64,000 nt of DNA from Symbiodinium natans (GCA_905221605.1 CAJNDS010002209.1:341164-405163), one strand, 5' to 3'. Positions 32,749 through 44,797 are shown, counted from the stretch's first letter. Made by a program: numbers and translations. Notes: a model not told the origin generated them from the sequence alone.

Positions 32749-33518
32749 CTGTGCCCTAAACCCTAAACCGAAAACCCTAAACCCTAAACCCTAAACCCTA
32801 AACCCTAAACCCTAAACCCTAAACCCTAAACCCTAAACACCCCAACTTAAACCCGAAATATGAGTGGCGAATAGGCTTCCCTACTCCACCCTCCGCCTCT
32901 CGAGGATGCCCCTTAACTTGTTATAAAATTGAGATCCCCCTAAGCCCTAAACCCCCGGCAAAGCCCCAAAGGCCTTGGAACCTAAGCCAAGCCTTTAAAC
33001 AGCAAACCCTTGCGCTTTAGGGTTTAGGGTTTAGGGTTAAGGGTTATGAACCATAACAAATACACTTGTAAAGCTACTATAATTATAGGACCCTCTTTCA
33101 AGGTCCAGGTATATCCCCTTGGGTGCGCATGGATCCTTAGGGACACCCGAAAGCCCTGCCCCGAACTTCGTGGGCCCACAAGCAAGGAATGCAGGTTCAG
33201 GGCCTATAGTTTCGGATTGCTCGTGGGTTTCTGTCCAGTTCTGGCAGGGGTGAAGGGACCCATACCATGACAGCACCAGCCAGTAAAATGATCCATGAAA
33301 GGGCGTGTTCTCCCCAAAGCATCAACTCCAGAGGCATCTCTCCATTTGGGGGTTTACGATCTCAGGGGTACCTTATAGGGGTACATTATTGGGGTGCCTT
33401 ATTTGGGTCCTTATTATTACGGGATCCTACTATTTGGGGTCTAAAAGAACCCTAAACCCTAAACTCTAAACCCTAAAGCATTTATCATCGTAAACCGCCA
33501 TTTCAAAGAGCAAGGAGC

Positions 33519-33560
33519 CAGGGCATCGTCGTTTCCCTGACGAACCGCATCCACGGTGAC
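33519..33560 (-). CDS. Giant gene: SPRY domain 3, 14-codon exon
   Basis: The acceptor CTCGGCCGTAG and GC donor CTG/GCTCCT bracket VTVDAVRQGNDDAL in phase 0. It follows the exon ending YFE, giving the SPRY signature Y-F-E-V-T-V. The plus strand is also open (GIVVSLTNRIHG...), but the family match favours minus. Confidence 0.65.
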
Positions 33561-33790
33561 CTACGGCCGAGAGAACTATGCGAAGTCTTAGGGTTTAGGG
33601 TTTAGGGTTAAGTGGTTAGCGTTTAGGATTTCACAGATTTCTGTCTGTCCAGGTTGGAATGCGATTTGTTTATTGGGTTTTTGGAACTGTCGGTCAGGGC
33701 CCTATGCACGTGAGAGTTGTGCTTCCGGAGGGTCAATGCGCAACTCCCCCCCCCCCAACTACAACCCTAGACCACGCGTCTGACCAGTGT

Positions 33791-33896
33791 AATATAGGGG
33801 CCTTAATGACTTTAATAGGTTTCTGGGTGTTATTCTAGCATAATGATAAAGGCATCATTAGGGAATACTACTAGGAATGATTCCGACCCCTATATT
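33791..33896. repeat. MITE-like element, family 4, without an array
   Basis: It has the same aatatagggg and cgacccctatatt ends as 4185-4383 and 48479-48663, but no telomeric units inside. Confidence 0.55.
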
Positions 33897-34156
33897 TGTT
33901 GGCGAGCTAGAGATTCCCAAGCAAGGCACTAAGGATTCTAAAAGGGTTGCTGTGGAAAGCCAGCTGCCAAAGCATGCCTGGTAGCTCAACAAAAACCATA
34001 TTATCATAAGGGCACCCTTTTTTGGGGTTGATTACTTTGTAAGGAAACCTTGGGCCAAAAAAAAAAGGGGGAAAAGGGTACCACTGGGCTGCCAAGGCAT
34101 GCAGTTTTCTCCTTGTTCCACGACCTAAGGCCGAAGGCCTACGCCTTGCTTGCACT

Positions 34157-34275
34157 TAGGGTTTAGGGTTTAGGGTTTAGGGTTTAGGGTTTAGGGTTTA
34201 GGGTTTAGGGTTTAGGGTTTAGGGTTTAGGGTTTAGGGTTTAGGGTTTAGGGTTTAGGGTTTAGGGTTTAGGGTA
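34157..34275 (+). repeat. Perfect TTTAGGG array, about 17 copies
   Basis: It lies in the intron between SPRY domain 3 exons 34820 and 33519. No interruptions are seen. Confidence 0.98.
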
Positions 34276-34819
34276 GGCTCAAAATTTTGAGCCCCTTGCA
34301 TGGCCTTGTGGCCCTGAGAGGCCCAAAAGCCTTAGGGTTTTAGGGTTTAGGGTTTAGGGTTTAGGGTTTAGGGCTCAGGGTTGAAGCTTCCGGGCGTTGA
34401 GGCTTCCGGACGAGAGCTCCGAAAACCCTGAACCCGAATCCCCTTACTACAAGAAACTATCCTCCCGATTCCGAATTCCATAGGCTTAGGGTTTAGGGGT
34501 TTACGGCTTATGTTGTGTTCAGGCTGTAAAGTTAAGGGGGGGGACGGTTTAGGGTTCATTAGGGTTTGGGCAGGGGGGAGGGTTTTTTTGACACCTTGGA
34601 AAAGGAACCAAAGGTCAGCCCGGTCCTATATGGTACATGTAACGGCGCCAGGAAGCATCTTGACAGTTCAGCACAAAACCCCTGAACACAAAAAGTCCCA
34701 AGCCCCATCCCTAAACCCTAAACCCTAAACCCTAAACCCTAAACCCTAAACCCTAAACCCTAAACCCTACCCCCCCCCCCCCCCCCAAGCAAGGCACACA
34801 CAGAACCAAAAAGTGGGGC

Positions 34820-34881
34820 CTCGAAGTATGCCTCGCCGTCCGGCCCAGTGCATGGCAACGGCCCATCCCCAAAGGCCACGC
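34820..34881 (-). CDS. Giant gene: SPRY domain 3, 'YFE' exon
   Basis: The acceptor CTGACTGCAG is followed by two bases and 20 codons (VAFGDGPLPCTGPDGEAYFE), then the GC donor GAG/GCCCCA. Exons at 45850-45905 and 58924-58982 have the same layout, the same phases and the same ending Y-F-E. This is the opening strand pair of a SPRY domain. Confidence 0.8.
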
Positions 34882-35314
34882 CTGCAGTCAGGGTTTAGGA
34901 TTTAGGATTTAGGATTTAGGATTTAGGGTTTAGGGTTTAGGGTTTAGGGTTTAGGGTTTAGGGTTCAGGGTTTAGGGCCGTTTAGACGCCCGAGAACGTT
35001 CTCAGGTTTTGCATTCAGGGCGTAGAGTTTGTGGTCTAGGGTTTAGGGTTTAGGGTTTCGGATTAGGGTTTAGGGTTTAAGTCGGTTTAAGGTCTAGGGT
35101 TTAGGGTTGAGGGTTTAGGGTGTGGGGTTTAGGTTTTAGGGTTGAGGGTTGAGGGCTTATGGGGTTTCGGGTGTAGGGTTCATGGTTCGATTTCTGTTAA
35201 TTAGGGTCTGGGACACAAAGCTCGAAAACCTAAAAGGTTTGCATAGGGGCTTGACTTTTAGTCTTAGGCTTTCTGTGCAAAATGGTCGCAATGCTGGGGA
35301 AGACACATGGCCAC

Positions 35315-35357
35315 CTCCTCCTGGCATCCGAATGATGGCGCCATCATGGTACATCCG
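35315..35357 (-). CDS. Giant gene: exon before SPRY domain 3
   Basis: The acceptor GTCCCGACCAG opens RMYHDGAIIRMPGG plus one base before G/GTGGCC. That base completes Gly with the GC that starts the YFE exon. The plus frame is also open. Confidence 0.6.
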
Positions 35358-35494
35358 CTGGTCGGGACAGCGGTTTAGGGTTTAGGGGTTTAGGGTGTAG
35401 GGTGTAGGGTTTAGGGTTTGGGGTTTCGGTGTTTCGGGCTTAGGGTTTAGGGCTTAGGGTTTGGGATTTAGGGTTTAGGGTTGATGTCGCCCAC

Positions 35495-35545
35495 CATGGA
35501 AACAGGCTCCTTGGTAGCCGCTTCCGCGACGCAAAGGGTGGTGCC
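35495..35545 (-). CDS. Giant gene: 17-codon exon
   Basis: The acceptor CTAAACCGCAG and donor ATG/GTGGGCG bracket GTTLCVAEAATKEPVSM in phase 0, matching 35315-35357. It is similar in style to the LGVAAKKPASM exon at 32671. Confidence 0.55.
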
Positions 35546-35996
35546 CTGCGGTTTAGGGTTTAGGGTTTAGGGTTTAGGGTTTAGGGTTTAGGGTTTTAAG
35601 GTTTAGGGGGTTTAGGGTTTAGGGTTTGGGGCTTAGGGTTTAGGGACGAGCTCGTGCTTTGGAATCTCACGCTGGCCACGGAGATCTCGTCTCAGTTTGG
35701 CATTCGCACAGAGATTTCAGGCGGCAGGGTTTCGGGTTTAGGGTTTAGGGTTTAGGGCTAGGGGTTAGGGTTTGGGGAAAAGCTTAGGGCTTTATAGGGG
35801 TTCAGGCGTGGCAGGTTCTTAGGTTGTAAGTTGGGGATTGCGCTGGGAATTCTGGGCTATTAGGGTGCAGGGATTTCGGTTTCGGGGCCTCAGGATCTTA
35901 AACTTTAGGTCTTTTAAACTTTAAACCCTAAACCCTAAACCCTAAACCCTAAACCCTTTAGGGCCTGGAGACAACAAAATTAGGGGCCCTTCGGGC

Positions 35997-36060
35997 ATCT
36001 TCCACAGGAAGAGCCTCCGAGATCGACCCACCCTCAAAAACACAACGCTCCATGTGTTTG
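35997..36060 (-). CDS. Giant gene: possible W-containing exon
   Basis: The acceptor TTTTGGAAG is followed by two bases and 20 codons (NTWSVVFLRVGRSRRLFLWK), then a GC donor. The phase fits the exon at 36754 on one side; the join to 35545 is not resolved. The plus strand has a good acceptor here too. Confidence 0.35.
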
Positions 36061-36753
36061 CTTCCAAAACAGGGTTTGGGGTTTGGGGTTCAGGGTTTAG
36101 GGTTAGGGTTTAGGGTTTAGGGTTTAGGGTTTAGGGTTTAGGGTTGGGGTTTAGGGTAGGGTTACGGTTTAGGGTTAGGGTTTAGGGGTTAGGGCTTACG
36201 GTTTAGGGTTAGGGTTTAGGGTTTAGGGTTCAGGGTTTAGGGTGGGGTTTCCGCTACTTGCGCCAGAGGGCCCCTAACCTAAAACGCTCCTGACATCTAC
36301 AGCATCCACACCCAAACTTGCCGCGGAGCCCCCAAACCTTTAAACACCACTTGAAGGTTCACGGGTACTGTATTCTAAACATAGGAATATATAAGTACCC
36401 TAAATGGAGGTTATAACCATACTTACCCCGGCCTCTCACCATAGTTATAAGTACCCATGAACCTTCAAATCAGCACAATTCGTAACCCGAAGCTTTTGAA
36501 CCCGATGACCAAATGAACCCTGAAAGGGTGCATGGCCCATACACCTTAATAGGAATTTTTAGAAATGCAGGGTTTAGGGTTTAGGGTTTAGGGTTAGGGT
36601 TTAGGGTTTAGGGTTTAGGGTTTAGGTCCCTATACCGTAGTAGGAAATATGGTAGTACAGGTCCCCATGTGTCGTTCATATACACGAATGGGACTCATCG
36701 TGGTATAGGGTATCTGACAACTTTTTTTGGTTCATCTGATCCCCAGAGAACGC

Positions 36754-36802
36754 CTCGAAGCTCGTTCCCCACGGGATCGCGCGACGTTACAGAGAGTCGG
36801 TC
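36754..36802 (-). CDS. Giant gene: possible 16-codon exon
   Basis: The acceptor AGACGCCGAG opens DRLSVTSRDPVGNELR plus one base before the GC donor. The frame is open further upstream (CPENPRCARDAE), so the start is uncertain. Confidence 0.4.
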
Positions 36803-37485
36803 CTCGGCGTCTCGAGCGCACCGGGGGTTTTCAGGGCAGTAGGGTTGCAGCCGGTGTTGAGATTCGAAGTTCCCCAGTGGAAAATGACTTAGGGTTTAGG
36901 ATTTAGGGTTTAGGGTTTAGGATTTAGGGTTTGGGACTACTGGAAAGCCCCAACCCAAGCCACGAAACCCACCCTACTTAGCAACAGCAAGCATGGCAAA
37001 GTCGAGAAGCGCGCTTTCGTACCCTGCGTAACCTAAGCCCTAAACCCACTTCTCCCCAAGCGAAGCCCAGAAAAGGGCCGCATGCTGCAGGTCCGAGAAT
37101 AAGGGTGCCATTTTTGTGTTTTGGAGGGGGGATCCTCTGGGCATGGGAGCATTCTTGATTGTTTTTTTTTTGGGGCCCGGCGTTGGGAACTACCCCCCAT
37201 GTGCCTGCTGATTCTACAATAAGGAACTTGAAGCGGATTAGTTTCGAGAACAGGGCGTATCACCTAAACGCCTCAACCCTAAACCGAACTCCCCCAAAAG
37301 GAGCTGCAAGCTTAGAGTGCTAGAATCGCACCAGCAAGGTTTAAATAGCGAGGGCTTGAAACCCTAAACCCAACACCCCAAACCCCAAACCCTAAACCCT
37401 GAATCCCCTATACTCTGAACACTAAACCCTAAACCCTAAACCCTAAACCCTAAACCCTAACCCTAAACCCTAAACCCCCCTAAGC

Positions 37486-37554
37486 CCCCGCCTTCCCGAG
37501 GGCCACGTTCGAGCCCAGTAGTGCCGGGTCAAAGCCGGTAAAGATCGCGCCTTC
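37486..37554 (-). CDS. Giant gene: 23-codon exon
   Basis: The acceptor AAAATCCAG opens EGAIFTGFDPALLGSNVALG, then KAG, phase 0 at both ends, with the GC donor GGG/GCTTAGGG taken from the array itself. GC3 is very high. Confidence 0.65.
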
Positions 37555-37796
37555 CTGGATTTTTGGGAGGCTTAGGGTTTAGGGCTAAACCCTAAACCCT
37601 AAACCCTAAACCCTAAACCCTAAACCCTAAACCCTAGACCCTTAGGGCGCAGAGTTGAGGAGGGTGGGTTTCCTGAGCTTTTGGTTTCCTGGGCTCAGGC
37701 CTGCCTCGATCCACCCAACTTCCCACTGCTGCGGTGTGGAGAATATCTAAGAATCTCAGGGAAGTTGCATGGTCCCTGAACTACCATTGGGTATAT

Positions 37797-37899
37797 AAAC
37801 CCTAAACCCTAAACCCTAAACCCTAAACCCTAAACCCTAAGCCCTAAACCCTAAACCCTAAACCCTAAACCCTAAACCCTAAACCCTAAACCCTAAACC
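37797..37899 (+). repeat. CCCTAAA array, about 14 copies
   Basis: This is the left wall of the island at 37936-37994; the matching TTTAGGG wall is at 38012-38156. Confidence 0.97.
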
Positions 37900-37935
37900 C
37901 CACCGACTTTAGGGTTCATTTGGTTCCTAGGGAGC

Positions 37936-37994
37936 TCTGAAATCCCAGCTGCCGTGGCCGCGTCTGGGGGCTTCGGATCCCTCACCATCGTTAT
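37936..37994 (-). CDS. Giant gene: 19-codon exon
   Basis: The acceptor CGTCTCCCAG is followed by two bases and NDGEGSEAPRRGHGSWDFR, with the GC donor AGA/GCTCCC. Phases match 38890 and 37486. All frames of the island are open, including plus (AVAASGGFGSLTIVIW). Confidence 0.45.
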
Positions 37995-38011
37995 CTGGGA
38001 GACGCGTCCTC

Positions 38012-38156
38012 GGTTTAGGGTTTAGGGTTTAGGGTTTAGGGTTTAGGCTTTAGGGTTTAGGGTTTAGGGCTTAGGGAAGTTTAGGGTTTAGGGTTTAGGG
38101 TTTAGGGTTTAGGGTTTAGGGTTTAGGGTTTAGGGTTTAGGGTTTAGGGTTTAGGG
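38012..38156 (+). repeat. TTTAGGG array, about 19 copies
   Basis: This is the right wall of the island at 37936-37994; one short interruption (gcttagggaag) divides it. Confidence 0.97.
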
Positions 38157-38889
38157 GGACTTTCAGGGACTAGGAATTTGGGCTGAGGGTTCCAAGGCCT
38201 TTTAAGGAATCTTTAGAAGGGCTTTGTGTGTTTGGATTTTCCAGGGCTTCTAAAGGCCATTCAGGGAAGACGCATCCTCGGCTCCAGGGTGACTGTTGGG
38301 ATGATCATAGAGCTTGAAGTCTTTTGACGGTTGCTTTGAGGGCTTTTGAGGGTGTTTAGGGTTTAGGGTTCAGGGTTCAGGGTTCAGGGTTCAGGGTTTA
38401 GGGTTTAGGGTTTAGGGGTTGCAAGGGTTTTAGGGCCCGTGGCTTCAGTGTTGAGGACGACGGGTTCATGGGCAGAAGATTGCTGCGTTCGTGTGCGCAA
38501 GGAATTTAATTCGATTAGGATATAGAATCTATAGTCTAGACTTAGAGGGTCATGGGTACTTTTTGCCCCAATTCTAAGTCTACATGTAACCTACTTAGAG
38601 GACTTAGGGCCAGGTCTTCCTTTGAGGTGAGGTTCTCGTGAGGATATATTGTCTTTGTGTGTTTCAGTCCTAAGGGACTGCAGAATCCAGGGAGCGACGT
38701 CATCGCTTGAGGGTGGGGCCGCTCGACTCGAAGTAACAACGCGCTCGGCGTCAGTGTAGCGCGTAGCGTTTAACGCCTACACCCTGAACCCCAAACCCAA
38801 ACCCTTAACCCTATGCCCAAACCCTAAGCCCCAAACCCCAATTCCAAGACCCAAAACCCAAAACCCAAAACCCAAAACCCTAAACCCAC

Positions 38890-38996
38890 CCTCCATGAGA
38901 GAGCCCCAGTCTCCCAAAAGGTCGACGATGGGGTAGAAAGCTTCCACGTCGGCCAGGGGAAAGTCGTCTGTGATCCGCACCACGACATTCCCATTC
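38890..38996 (-). CDS. Giant gene: SPRY domain 2, last two strands
   Basis: The acceptor CAGCATCAG is followed by one base, 35 codons and one base. They read NGNVVVRITDDFPLADVEAF, then YPIVDLLGDWGSLME, with donor G/GTGGGT. N-G followed about 18 residues later by Y-P-x-V-D-L-L-G is the SPRY C-terminal pattern, with the same spacing as the NGRYVV...LLPFVDFG pair at the right end of the window. Confidence 0.75.
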
Positions 38997-39251
38997 CTGA
39001 TGCTGGGTGAGGGCTTAGGGTTTCGGGTCTAGGTTTAGGGATTAGGGTTTGGGGTTTAGGGATTAGGGTTTCGGGTTTAGGGTTTGAAACGGTTTAGGGC
39101 TCAGGGTTTAGGGTTTGGGGCTTAAGGCTGCTTAGGTCTTGGGGTCTCGGATCGCCCACGGTAGGGCTTTTTCGGGCTTAGGGCCTATGTGGGCTCAGCG
39201 TAAGGATTTCTAAGGCTTAGGGTTTAGGGTTTAGGATCTGGGAAAGTTCTC

Positions 39252-39376
39252 TTGGAGGTTCATGGGTACTTGTAAATACGAGGGTTAGAAGTACCCTTAT
39301 TACCCTTATTCAGATTTGAATAGCCTTGAACCACTTGTAACCCTACTCCAGGTAGGCATGAACCTGCAAGTATGGC
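39252..39376. repeat. MITE-like element, family 2
   Basis: The ends cttggaggttcatgggtact and catgaacctgcaagta form an inverted pair. Around 39400-40330 I see no convincing coding island. Confidence 0.55.
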
Positions 39377-40857
39377 TTCTCCGGCTTTAGGCTTTGGGGT
39401 TTGTGGTTGACAGAAGAGTTCAGGGTTAGGTAAGTGTTCCTGGAAGCACTGTAAACGATTGCAAACATACGGCTTCCTTGTAAATGGAAAACAGTAACAA
39501 TCTAGTACTAGTTCTCAAAAATGGTACAGAATCTTGCTTTGTGTATATACATATACATAGAAGTATATATATATAGTTTGTTCACGTAAGCCCTGACTGA
39601 ATTCCTCACATACCCTGAAGACATAGGCTTCAGTTGGGGAGCCGAATCCTTATCAGGGCCATTCTTAGTTCGCTCACGGGCTCATCTCTCGAATTGGAGT
39701 AGGTGCTATCATAGCTGCTATGAAAGGTTATGTTAGGTACATTCCATAAGGCATACTGGGCTTACTGGGTTCTTCGAAGGCAGCCTAGTGAATTTGTGAT
39801 CTTATGCTGGGGTTTAGGGCTTAACCGTTTCGGGCTTAAGGCTTTCGGTTTGGGGAGTTCAGGGTTTCGATATATGCCCCAGTCCCTGCCATAACATCCC
39901 CAAACTAGTTGTTTCTAGCAGGCTACGCTGTAAAGATAAGATTCCTAGGCTATCACATGAAAGGCAAGATAGGGGGCTCTCAAGGTACAGCCTACAAAGC
40001 CTAAGCCCTAAGCCCTCTAGGCCCAGAGCCGCCCTTCTTGGGACCTTCCGCGCCGGGAATCCACACAAAAAGCAAGCCAGCACATGGTAAGTTCTCGAAA
40101 ATATGGTCCCATTCTGGGTACCCTAAACAATACGGGCCGCCGTAGAATAGTGCCCCCAAAAGGGACGACATTTTTAGAGCAATCACGACCTGCCCAAACA
40201 CAGCACACCTCCCCCAAAGCAGACTGAACCCTGCCCTCCTTGACCCTACGAACACTGACCGCCACCCTGCAAAACGGTAAGACCCTACAGCACACCCCTC
40301 CAACCTCCGAGAAGCCAAGGCGCACGACGATGATGAACTGCCCTGCTCGTGACAGGAATGCCTCAGCCGAGGTAATCCTAAACCATGAAACCCTAAAACA
40401 TAAAACCCTAAAGCCCTAAAAACCTAGAACCCAAAAACCTTAAAACCCCCAAAAACAATAAACCCTAAACCCTAAAACCCCTAAACCCTAAAGCCTTAAA
40501 ACCTACAACCCGAAAACCCTTGAGCCCTAAAGCCCTAAACCCTGAGCCCTAAACTACAACGAGCACTCAGCCCGGTTGAGGCGTTAGGAGTGCATGGGAA
40601 GGGCGGCGGGGTATCAAAGCTAGCTGCATGTAGAGGGCCTGGGGCTATTCCTAGTCTCGGGAGTAACCTGGGAATAAAAAGGGTACCCTTTTTGGTTTTC
40701 AGGGGGTTATACGGGAACCCCAACCCTAAAAGGAAAAAAGGGCCTACTGGCAATCCCAGGTTATTATTCTAGTGCGTAGTTGTTTCAGGGGTTTAGGGCT
40801 TCGGTTTTCGGGTTTAGGACTGACGGGTACAAAACTGCACTTGGTCCCAGAGACGTC

Positions 40858-40934
40858 CTTCCAAAGGCACCACAGATGACCTCCCAAATTCTCAAATTCT
40901 CGGGGCCAGGGTGTATACACGTTCCCACAATGCA
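40858..40934 (-). CDS. Giant gene: possible SPRY domain 2 exon
   Basis: The acceptor CTTTGATAG opens 25 codons (CIVGTCIHPGPENLRIWEVI, then CGAFG) and two bases before a GA donor. It supplies the phase needed between 41423 and 38996. GC3 is only moderate and another minus frame is open (VHCGNVYTPWPREF). Confidence 0.35.
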
Positions 40935-41422
40935 CTATCAAAGAAGGTGGTCGCCCACGATGATTGTGCTCTGGTGCGGTCATCCCTCTCCGATACTGAA
41001 AACGCGGGAGTTACATCTCCGCATCTTACTTTGAACACCTGACCCTAAACCCTAAACCCTAAACTCTAAACCCTAAACCCTAAACCCTTAAAGGGATCTA
41101 CTTCTCCGGAGAGCGCCTAGCTTCTCTAATTCTCTAAACCTGAACCCTGCTTCGACCCTGAATTGTGGTTCCGTTTTCTGGGTACCCACAATACTACTAT
41201 AGCATAGCAACTACGTACGCGCCCCAAGAAGTAAACCACAGCCAAGGTTCAAGGAAGAAAAGCAACCTAACGTCCCCCCAAAACATGGTACCCTAACACC
41301 CTAAACCCCACATGCTGGCCCAATGAACCCCTACAGCAAAGCCTAAACCCTAAACTTAACCCCAAACCCTAGACCCCTAAACCCTAAACCCTAAACCCTA
41401 CTGTAAACCCTAAACCCTACAC

Positions 41423-41478
41423 CCGCAGGCGAAGCGCTCCCACGCGGTCATTGGCTTTAAGCGAGGCCGGGCTCCAGC
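41423..41478 (-). CDS. Giant gene: SPRY domain 2, 'ND.VG' strand exon
   Basis: The acceptor CCCTGTCAG is followed by two bases and WSPASLKANDRVGALRLR, then the donor CGG/GTGTAG. The segment W...LKANDRVGALRL matches the SPRY W...x-G-D-x-V-G-x-L core and KGDRAGLLVL at 30044. Confidence 0.65.
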
Positions 41479-42268
41479 CTGACAGGGAGGGGGCTTCCTC
41501 AAGCAAGGCTGGTTCTAAGTTTCCTACAAAAGGGTAGAAATGTCCCTAAACACAGTTCAGGGGCATTGGCCCCTAATCCCTGAACAGTGAATGTGTAACT
41601 TTCCTTCAACTTTGGAGCCCCACACAAGCTCCAAGTGCAGGTCGTTCGTTATCAAGGGAGTCATACCCGCACCCCTCAGGATGTAACAATGTATCTCAAA
41701 GAGGTTCCCTGAATATACTCCTAATATGGCCCTTATGTTTTTTTCTAGAGGATCTTTAAACAGGGTCCCCAGACCCAAGGGCACAACCTTAGGGGTCCAA
41801 GGGGGAGTGCCATGAAGTTGGATTATGTCAAGCCTATCAGAAACCCCTGCTTTAGGGTTTAGGGTTTAGGGTTTAGGGTTTAGGGTTTAGGGTTTAGGGT
41901 TTGCGGGGGGGGGGGCGGGGGTTGCATAGGGTTTTCAGGCCTGCAAGGTTTCAGGGTCTAGCGTTCAAGGATTCTGAGCTACCTTGCACTCTCAACCCTA
42001 TCACCTCCCCCCAAGAGAGAAAACAACAGTCACAGATATAGCAAATTCACAATAATACTAAAAAATAACACTACATTCACTACAGGTTACCATGTTTCGG
42101 GTACGGTACCACTGGGGCTGCGAAGTTAGGGGGCTGGGGTTTAGGGTTTCGGGTACCTACTCAAGACAACTTCGGCGTCGTCATCATCCTGTTTTGAGCT
42201 TGACCCCATCCGCCGCGGAGGAGCTCCCTAAACCCTAAACCTTGAACCCTAAACCCTAAGCTGCCAGC

Positions 42269-42352
42269 GGGGGATTTTGTCCTTCCGCCACTCTTTCTGT
42301 TGCGAGGCCCACCCGTGATGCAGGCGCCGTGCCGTCGACAGATTGGCTTGAT
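42269..42352 (-). CDS. Giant gene: SPRY domain 2, W-rich exon
   Basis: The acceptor AGGCTAG is followed by two bases, 27 codons (QANLSTARRLHHGWASQQKE, then WRKDKIP) and one base before C/GCTGGCAG. The intron start GCTGG repeats at the next exon start (GCTGGAG), so the exact junction is ambiguous. GC3 is very high. Confidence 0.6.
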
Positions 42353-42713
42353 CTAGCCTTCACGTAACGGCCACAAAAAGAGACAGCTTCAACTTCATGT
42401 CGTGACTGGCCCTAAACCCTAAACCCTAAACCCTAAACCGCGGAAGGGAAACTAACACTTCAACCCCGAAGCATGGTCCAAACCCCTAGGAAACCCTCTC
42501 CATGGACAGCCGCAAGCTGCTCCTAAACACATAAACCCTTAAGCCTAAAGCCCCTAAGAACCAAAAAACAAAACCAACGACTTGCTTACAAACTACACAT
42601 CAGGAGTCCGAGACTCACCTTAAATCCTGAATTCTTCAGGGTAAGTCCTAAACCCAAAACCGCCCCAAGCCTTCCTTAAATGAACCTGAACCCTCAAAGC
42701 CCTATGTTAAAGC

Positions 42714-42787
42714 AAGCCAGGTTGCTGACGGTGGTCTGCTCATCCTCGTTGAAGTTCACCGAGCGGTAGAAGCCATCGTAGCCTGAG
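42714..42787 (-). CDS. Giant gene: SPRY domain 2, 'GYDG' exon
   Basis: The acceptor CCCACGCAG is followed by one base and 24 codons (SGYDGFYRSVNFNEDEQTTV, then SNLA) plus one base before a GC donor. GYDG aligns with GYNG at 31514-31570, and both are followed by acidic tails. Confidence 0.6.
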
Positions 42788-43039
42788 CTGCGTGGGCTGG
42801 GGCTTCATAGAGCCCTAAACCCTAAACCCTAAACCCGAAACCCTAAACCCTTTTCGGGGGACTTGGGGGTGGCTTCGGGCTTTTGGGGGGCTTAGAGGGT
42901 TTAGGAGCTCAAGAATCCTAAGGATCCCTTTGTTACGTTGCAAGGGAGTGACCCTAATACCTAAACCCTAAACCCTAAACCCCAAACCCTAAACCGTAAC
43001 GAGCAGAAGGGACAGACCTCTCGGAGGTCTCAAGAGGTC

Positions 43040-43097
43040 GAGAAGCCGGCTGTCCAGGACTCAGGCACCGTATCCGACACCTCCTGGATTCCCTCTC
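43040..43097 (-). CDS. Giant gene: SPRY domain 2, 'PESWTAGF' exon
   Basis: The acceptor AGTCGCCAG is followed by two bases, EGIQEVSDTVPESWTAGF and two bases before a GA donor. DTVPESWTAGF aligns with ETLRESYSLGY in domain 3. The plus strand is open too (NEQKGQTSRRSQEVEK). Confidence 0.55.
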
Positions 43098-43869
43098 CTG
43101 GCGACTGGAAGAGCTTAGGGTTTAGGGTTTAGGGTTTAGGGTTTAGGGTTTAGGGTTTAGGGTTTCCGACACCGGGTTTCGCGTTTAGGGTTTAGGGTTT
43201 ATGGCAGGAATTCCTTGGGGTGGGAAGTTGAGGGTTTTGGGGCTTAGGGTTTTAGGGTTTGAGGTTCAGGGCGCTGTTGGGTTTCGGGGACCTTTCTAGG
43301 GCAGCTGCCCGGAAGAATTCTCCATAGGTCGCGGGTGTATGCACGTATCTCTAAACCCGAAACCCTGTCTTAAACCAGGATCCCACATAGAGCAGTGCTT
43401 CCTTAGCCTGCAAGGGAGATTCCGAAAGGCCCCCCGCGACCCTATGTTGGCCCTGTGAGGTATCTTCACTTTGACGCCCTAAACCCCAACCCGGACACCT
43501 AAACCCGCACGCTAGTAATTTGTCGTGTTCTAAGTTCTAAGTATCCTGAATGAGGGCGGACATAGCTATAGCTACAGCTTTGGCCACAGCAAAACCATGT
43601 AGCCTTCATGCACGACCTTGCCTTGCCTTGCAAAGGAAACCCTAACCTTAAACCCTAAACCCTAAACGCTAAACCTTTCTGGTGGCCCCTATAAGCTGTG
43701 CAGGAATGTAGTGGTTGTTGCGCTGGGCTAGAAGTCGGATGTTGCTTCCACACGCTCTAGGACTCTAGGTGAAACCCTCACCCCAATTTTCAAACTTACC
43801 CCACAACCCCAAAAAAAAACCACAACCCCAAAAACCCTAAGCCCCGTCCCCCCCATCTCCCCCAATGTC

Positions 43870-43930
43870 CTGTCTCCAACTCCTCTGGCGGGACGAGGGT
43901 GAATCCCAGGGCCAAGCCATCCGGGGTGCC
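43870..43930 (-). CDS. Giant gene: SPRY domain 2, 'LGFT' exon
   Basis: The acceptor GCACGTCAG opens GTPDGLALGFTLVPPEELET plus one base, with GA donor G/GACATT. LGFT..P aligns with LGVA..P at 32671. GC3 is very high. Confidence 0.65.
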
Positions 43931-44602
43931 CTGACGTGCGTGGGTTGACGGGCCTCAGGAGGGTTTAGGGTTTAGGGTTTAGGGTTTAGGATTTAGGGTT
44001 TAGGGTTGAGGGCTTAGGGTTTAGGGTTTAGAACGCAAGAGCTGCGAACCCGGCCCGGTGTTGAGAGAAGGCTGTTTTTGGGAGGGGTCTGCCTTTCATC
44101 CGGGGCCTCAGCAACAGCCATGTGCTTTGCTTTGGAAGAACTCTCAACTCTCAACCCAAGCTGGGGTCACAGAAGAACATAGGAAGACAAAACCCGTGAG
44201 GGTTGAGGGTTGAGGGTTAAGGGTTGAGGGTTGAGGGTTGCGGGTTGTGGGTTGAGGGCCTCGTGGGGTTAAGGGAAACCAACCTCATAAAAACACAAGG
44301 GAATCTGGGAGCCCTTTGGGGGGGGGGGGGGGTTCTGGTCCTGTACCCTGGCAAACTTCACTTAGAATAAGGGTTCTTAAGGTAGGGGGGTTCCAGGGGG
44401 CATGTAACCCAAGGTTCCATAATACTCTCCCTACCCCCATGAACCACCCCCTCACTGGCCATCTTGACACGTTTTGGGGCCACCTGGACTCATGGGGTTG
44501 CTTCGGGGCTGTAGACCAAACCATCATTCCAAGCAGGGTTATACTTACCCTAAATAATATGGTTAAAACCGTAGTTACATACAACCCTTCCCCCCCGGAC
44601 AC

Positions 44603-44702
44603 AAACAAACACACACACACACACACACACACAGAGACACACACAGAGACGCACACAGAGACGGACACAGAGACAGACACAGAGACAGACACAGAGACAC
44701 CC

Positions 44703-44792
<90 letters not shown>
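44603..44792. repeat. (CA)n with CACAGAGA and poly-C blocks
   Basis: Perfect ca runs flank acagagac repeats and an 18-base C run. The 85-196-codon frames through it on both strands are artefacts. Confidence 0.98.
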
Positions 44793-44797
<5 letters not shown>

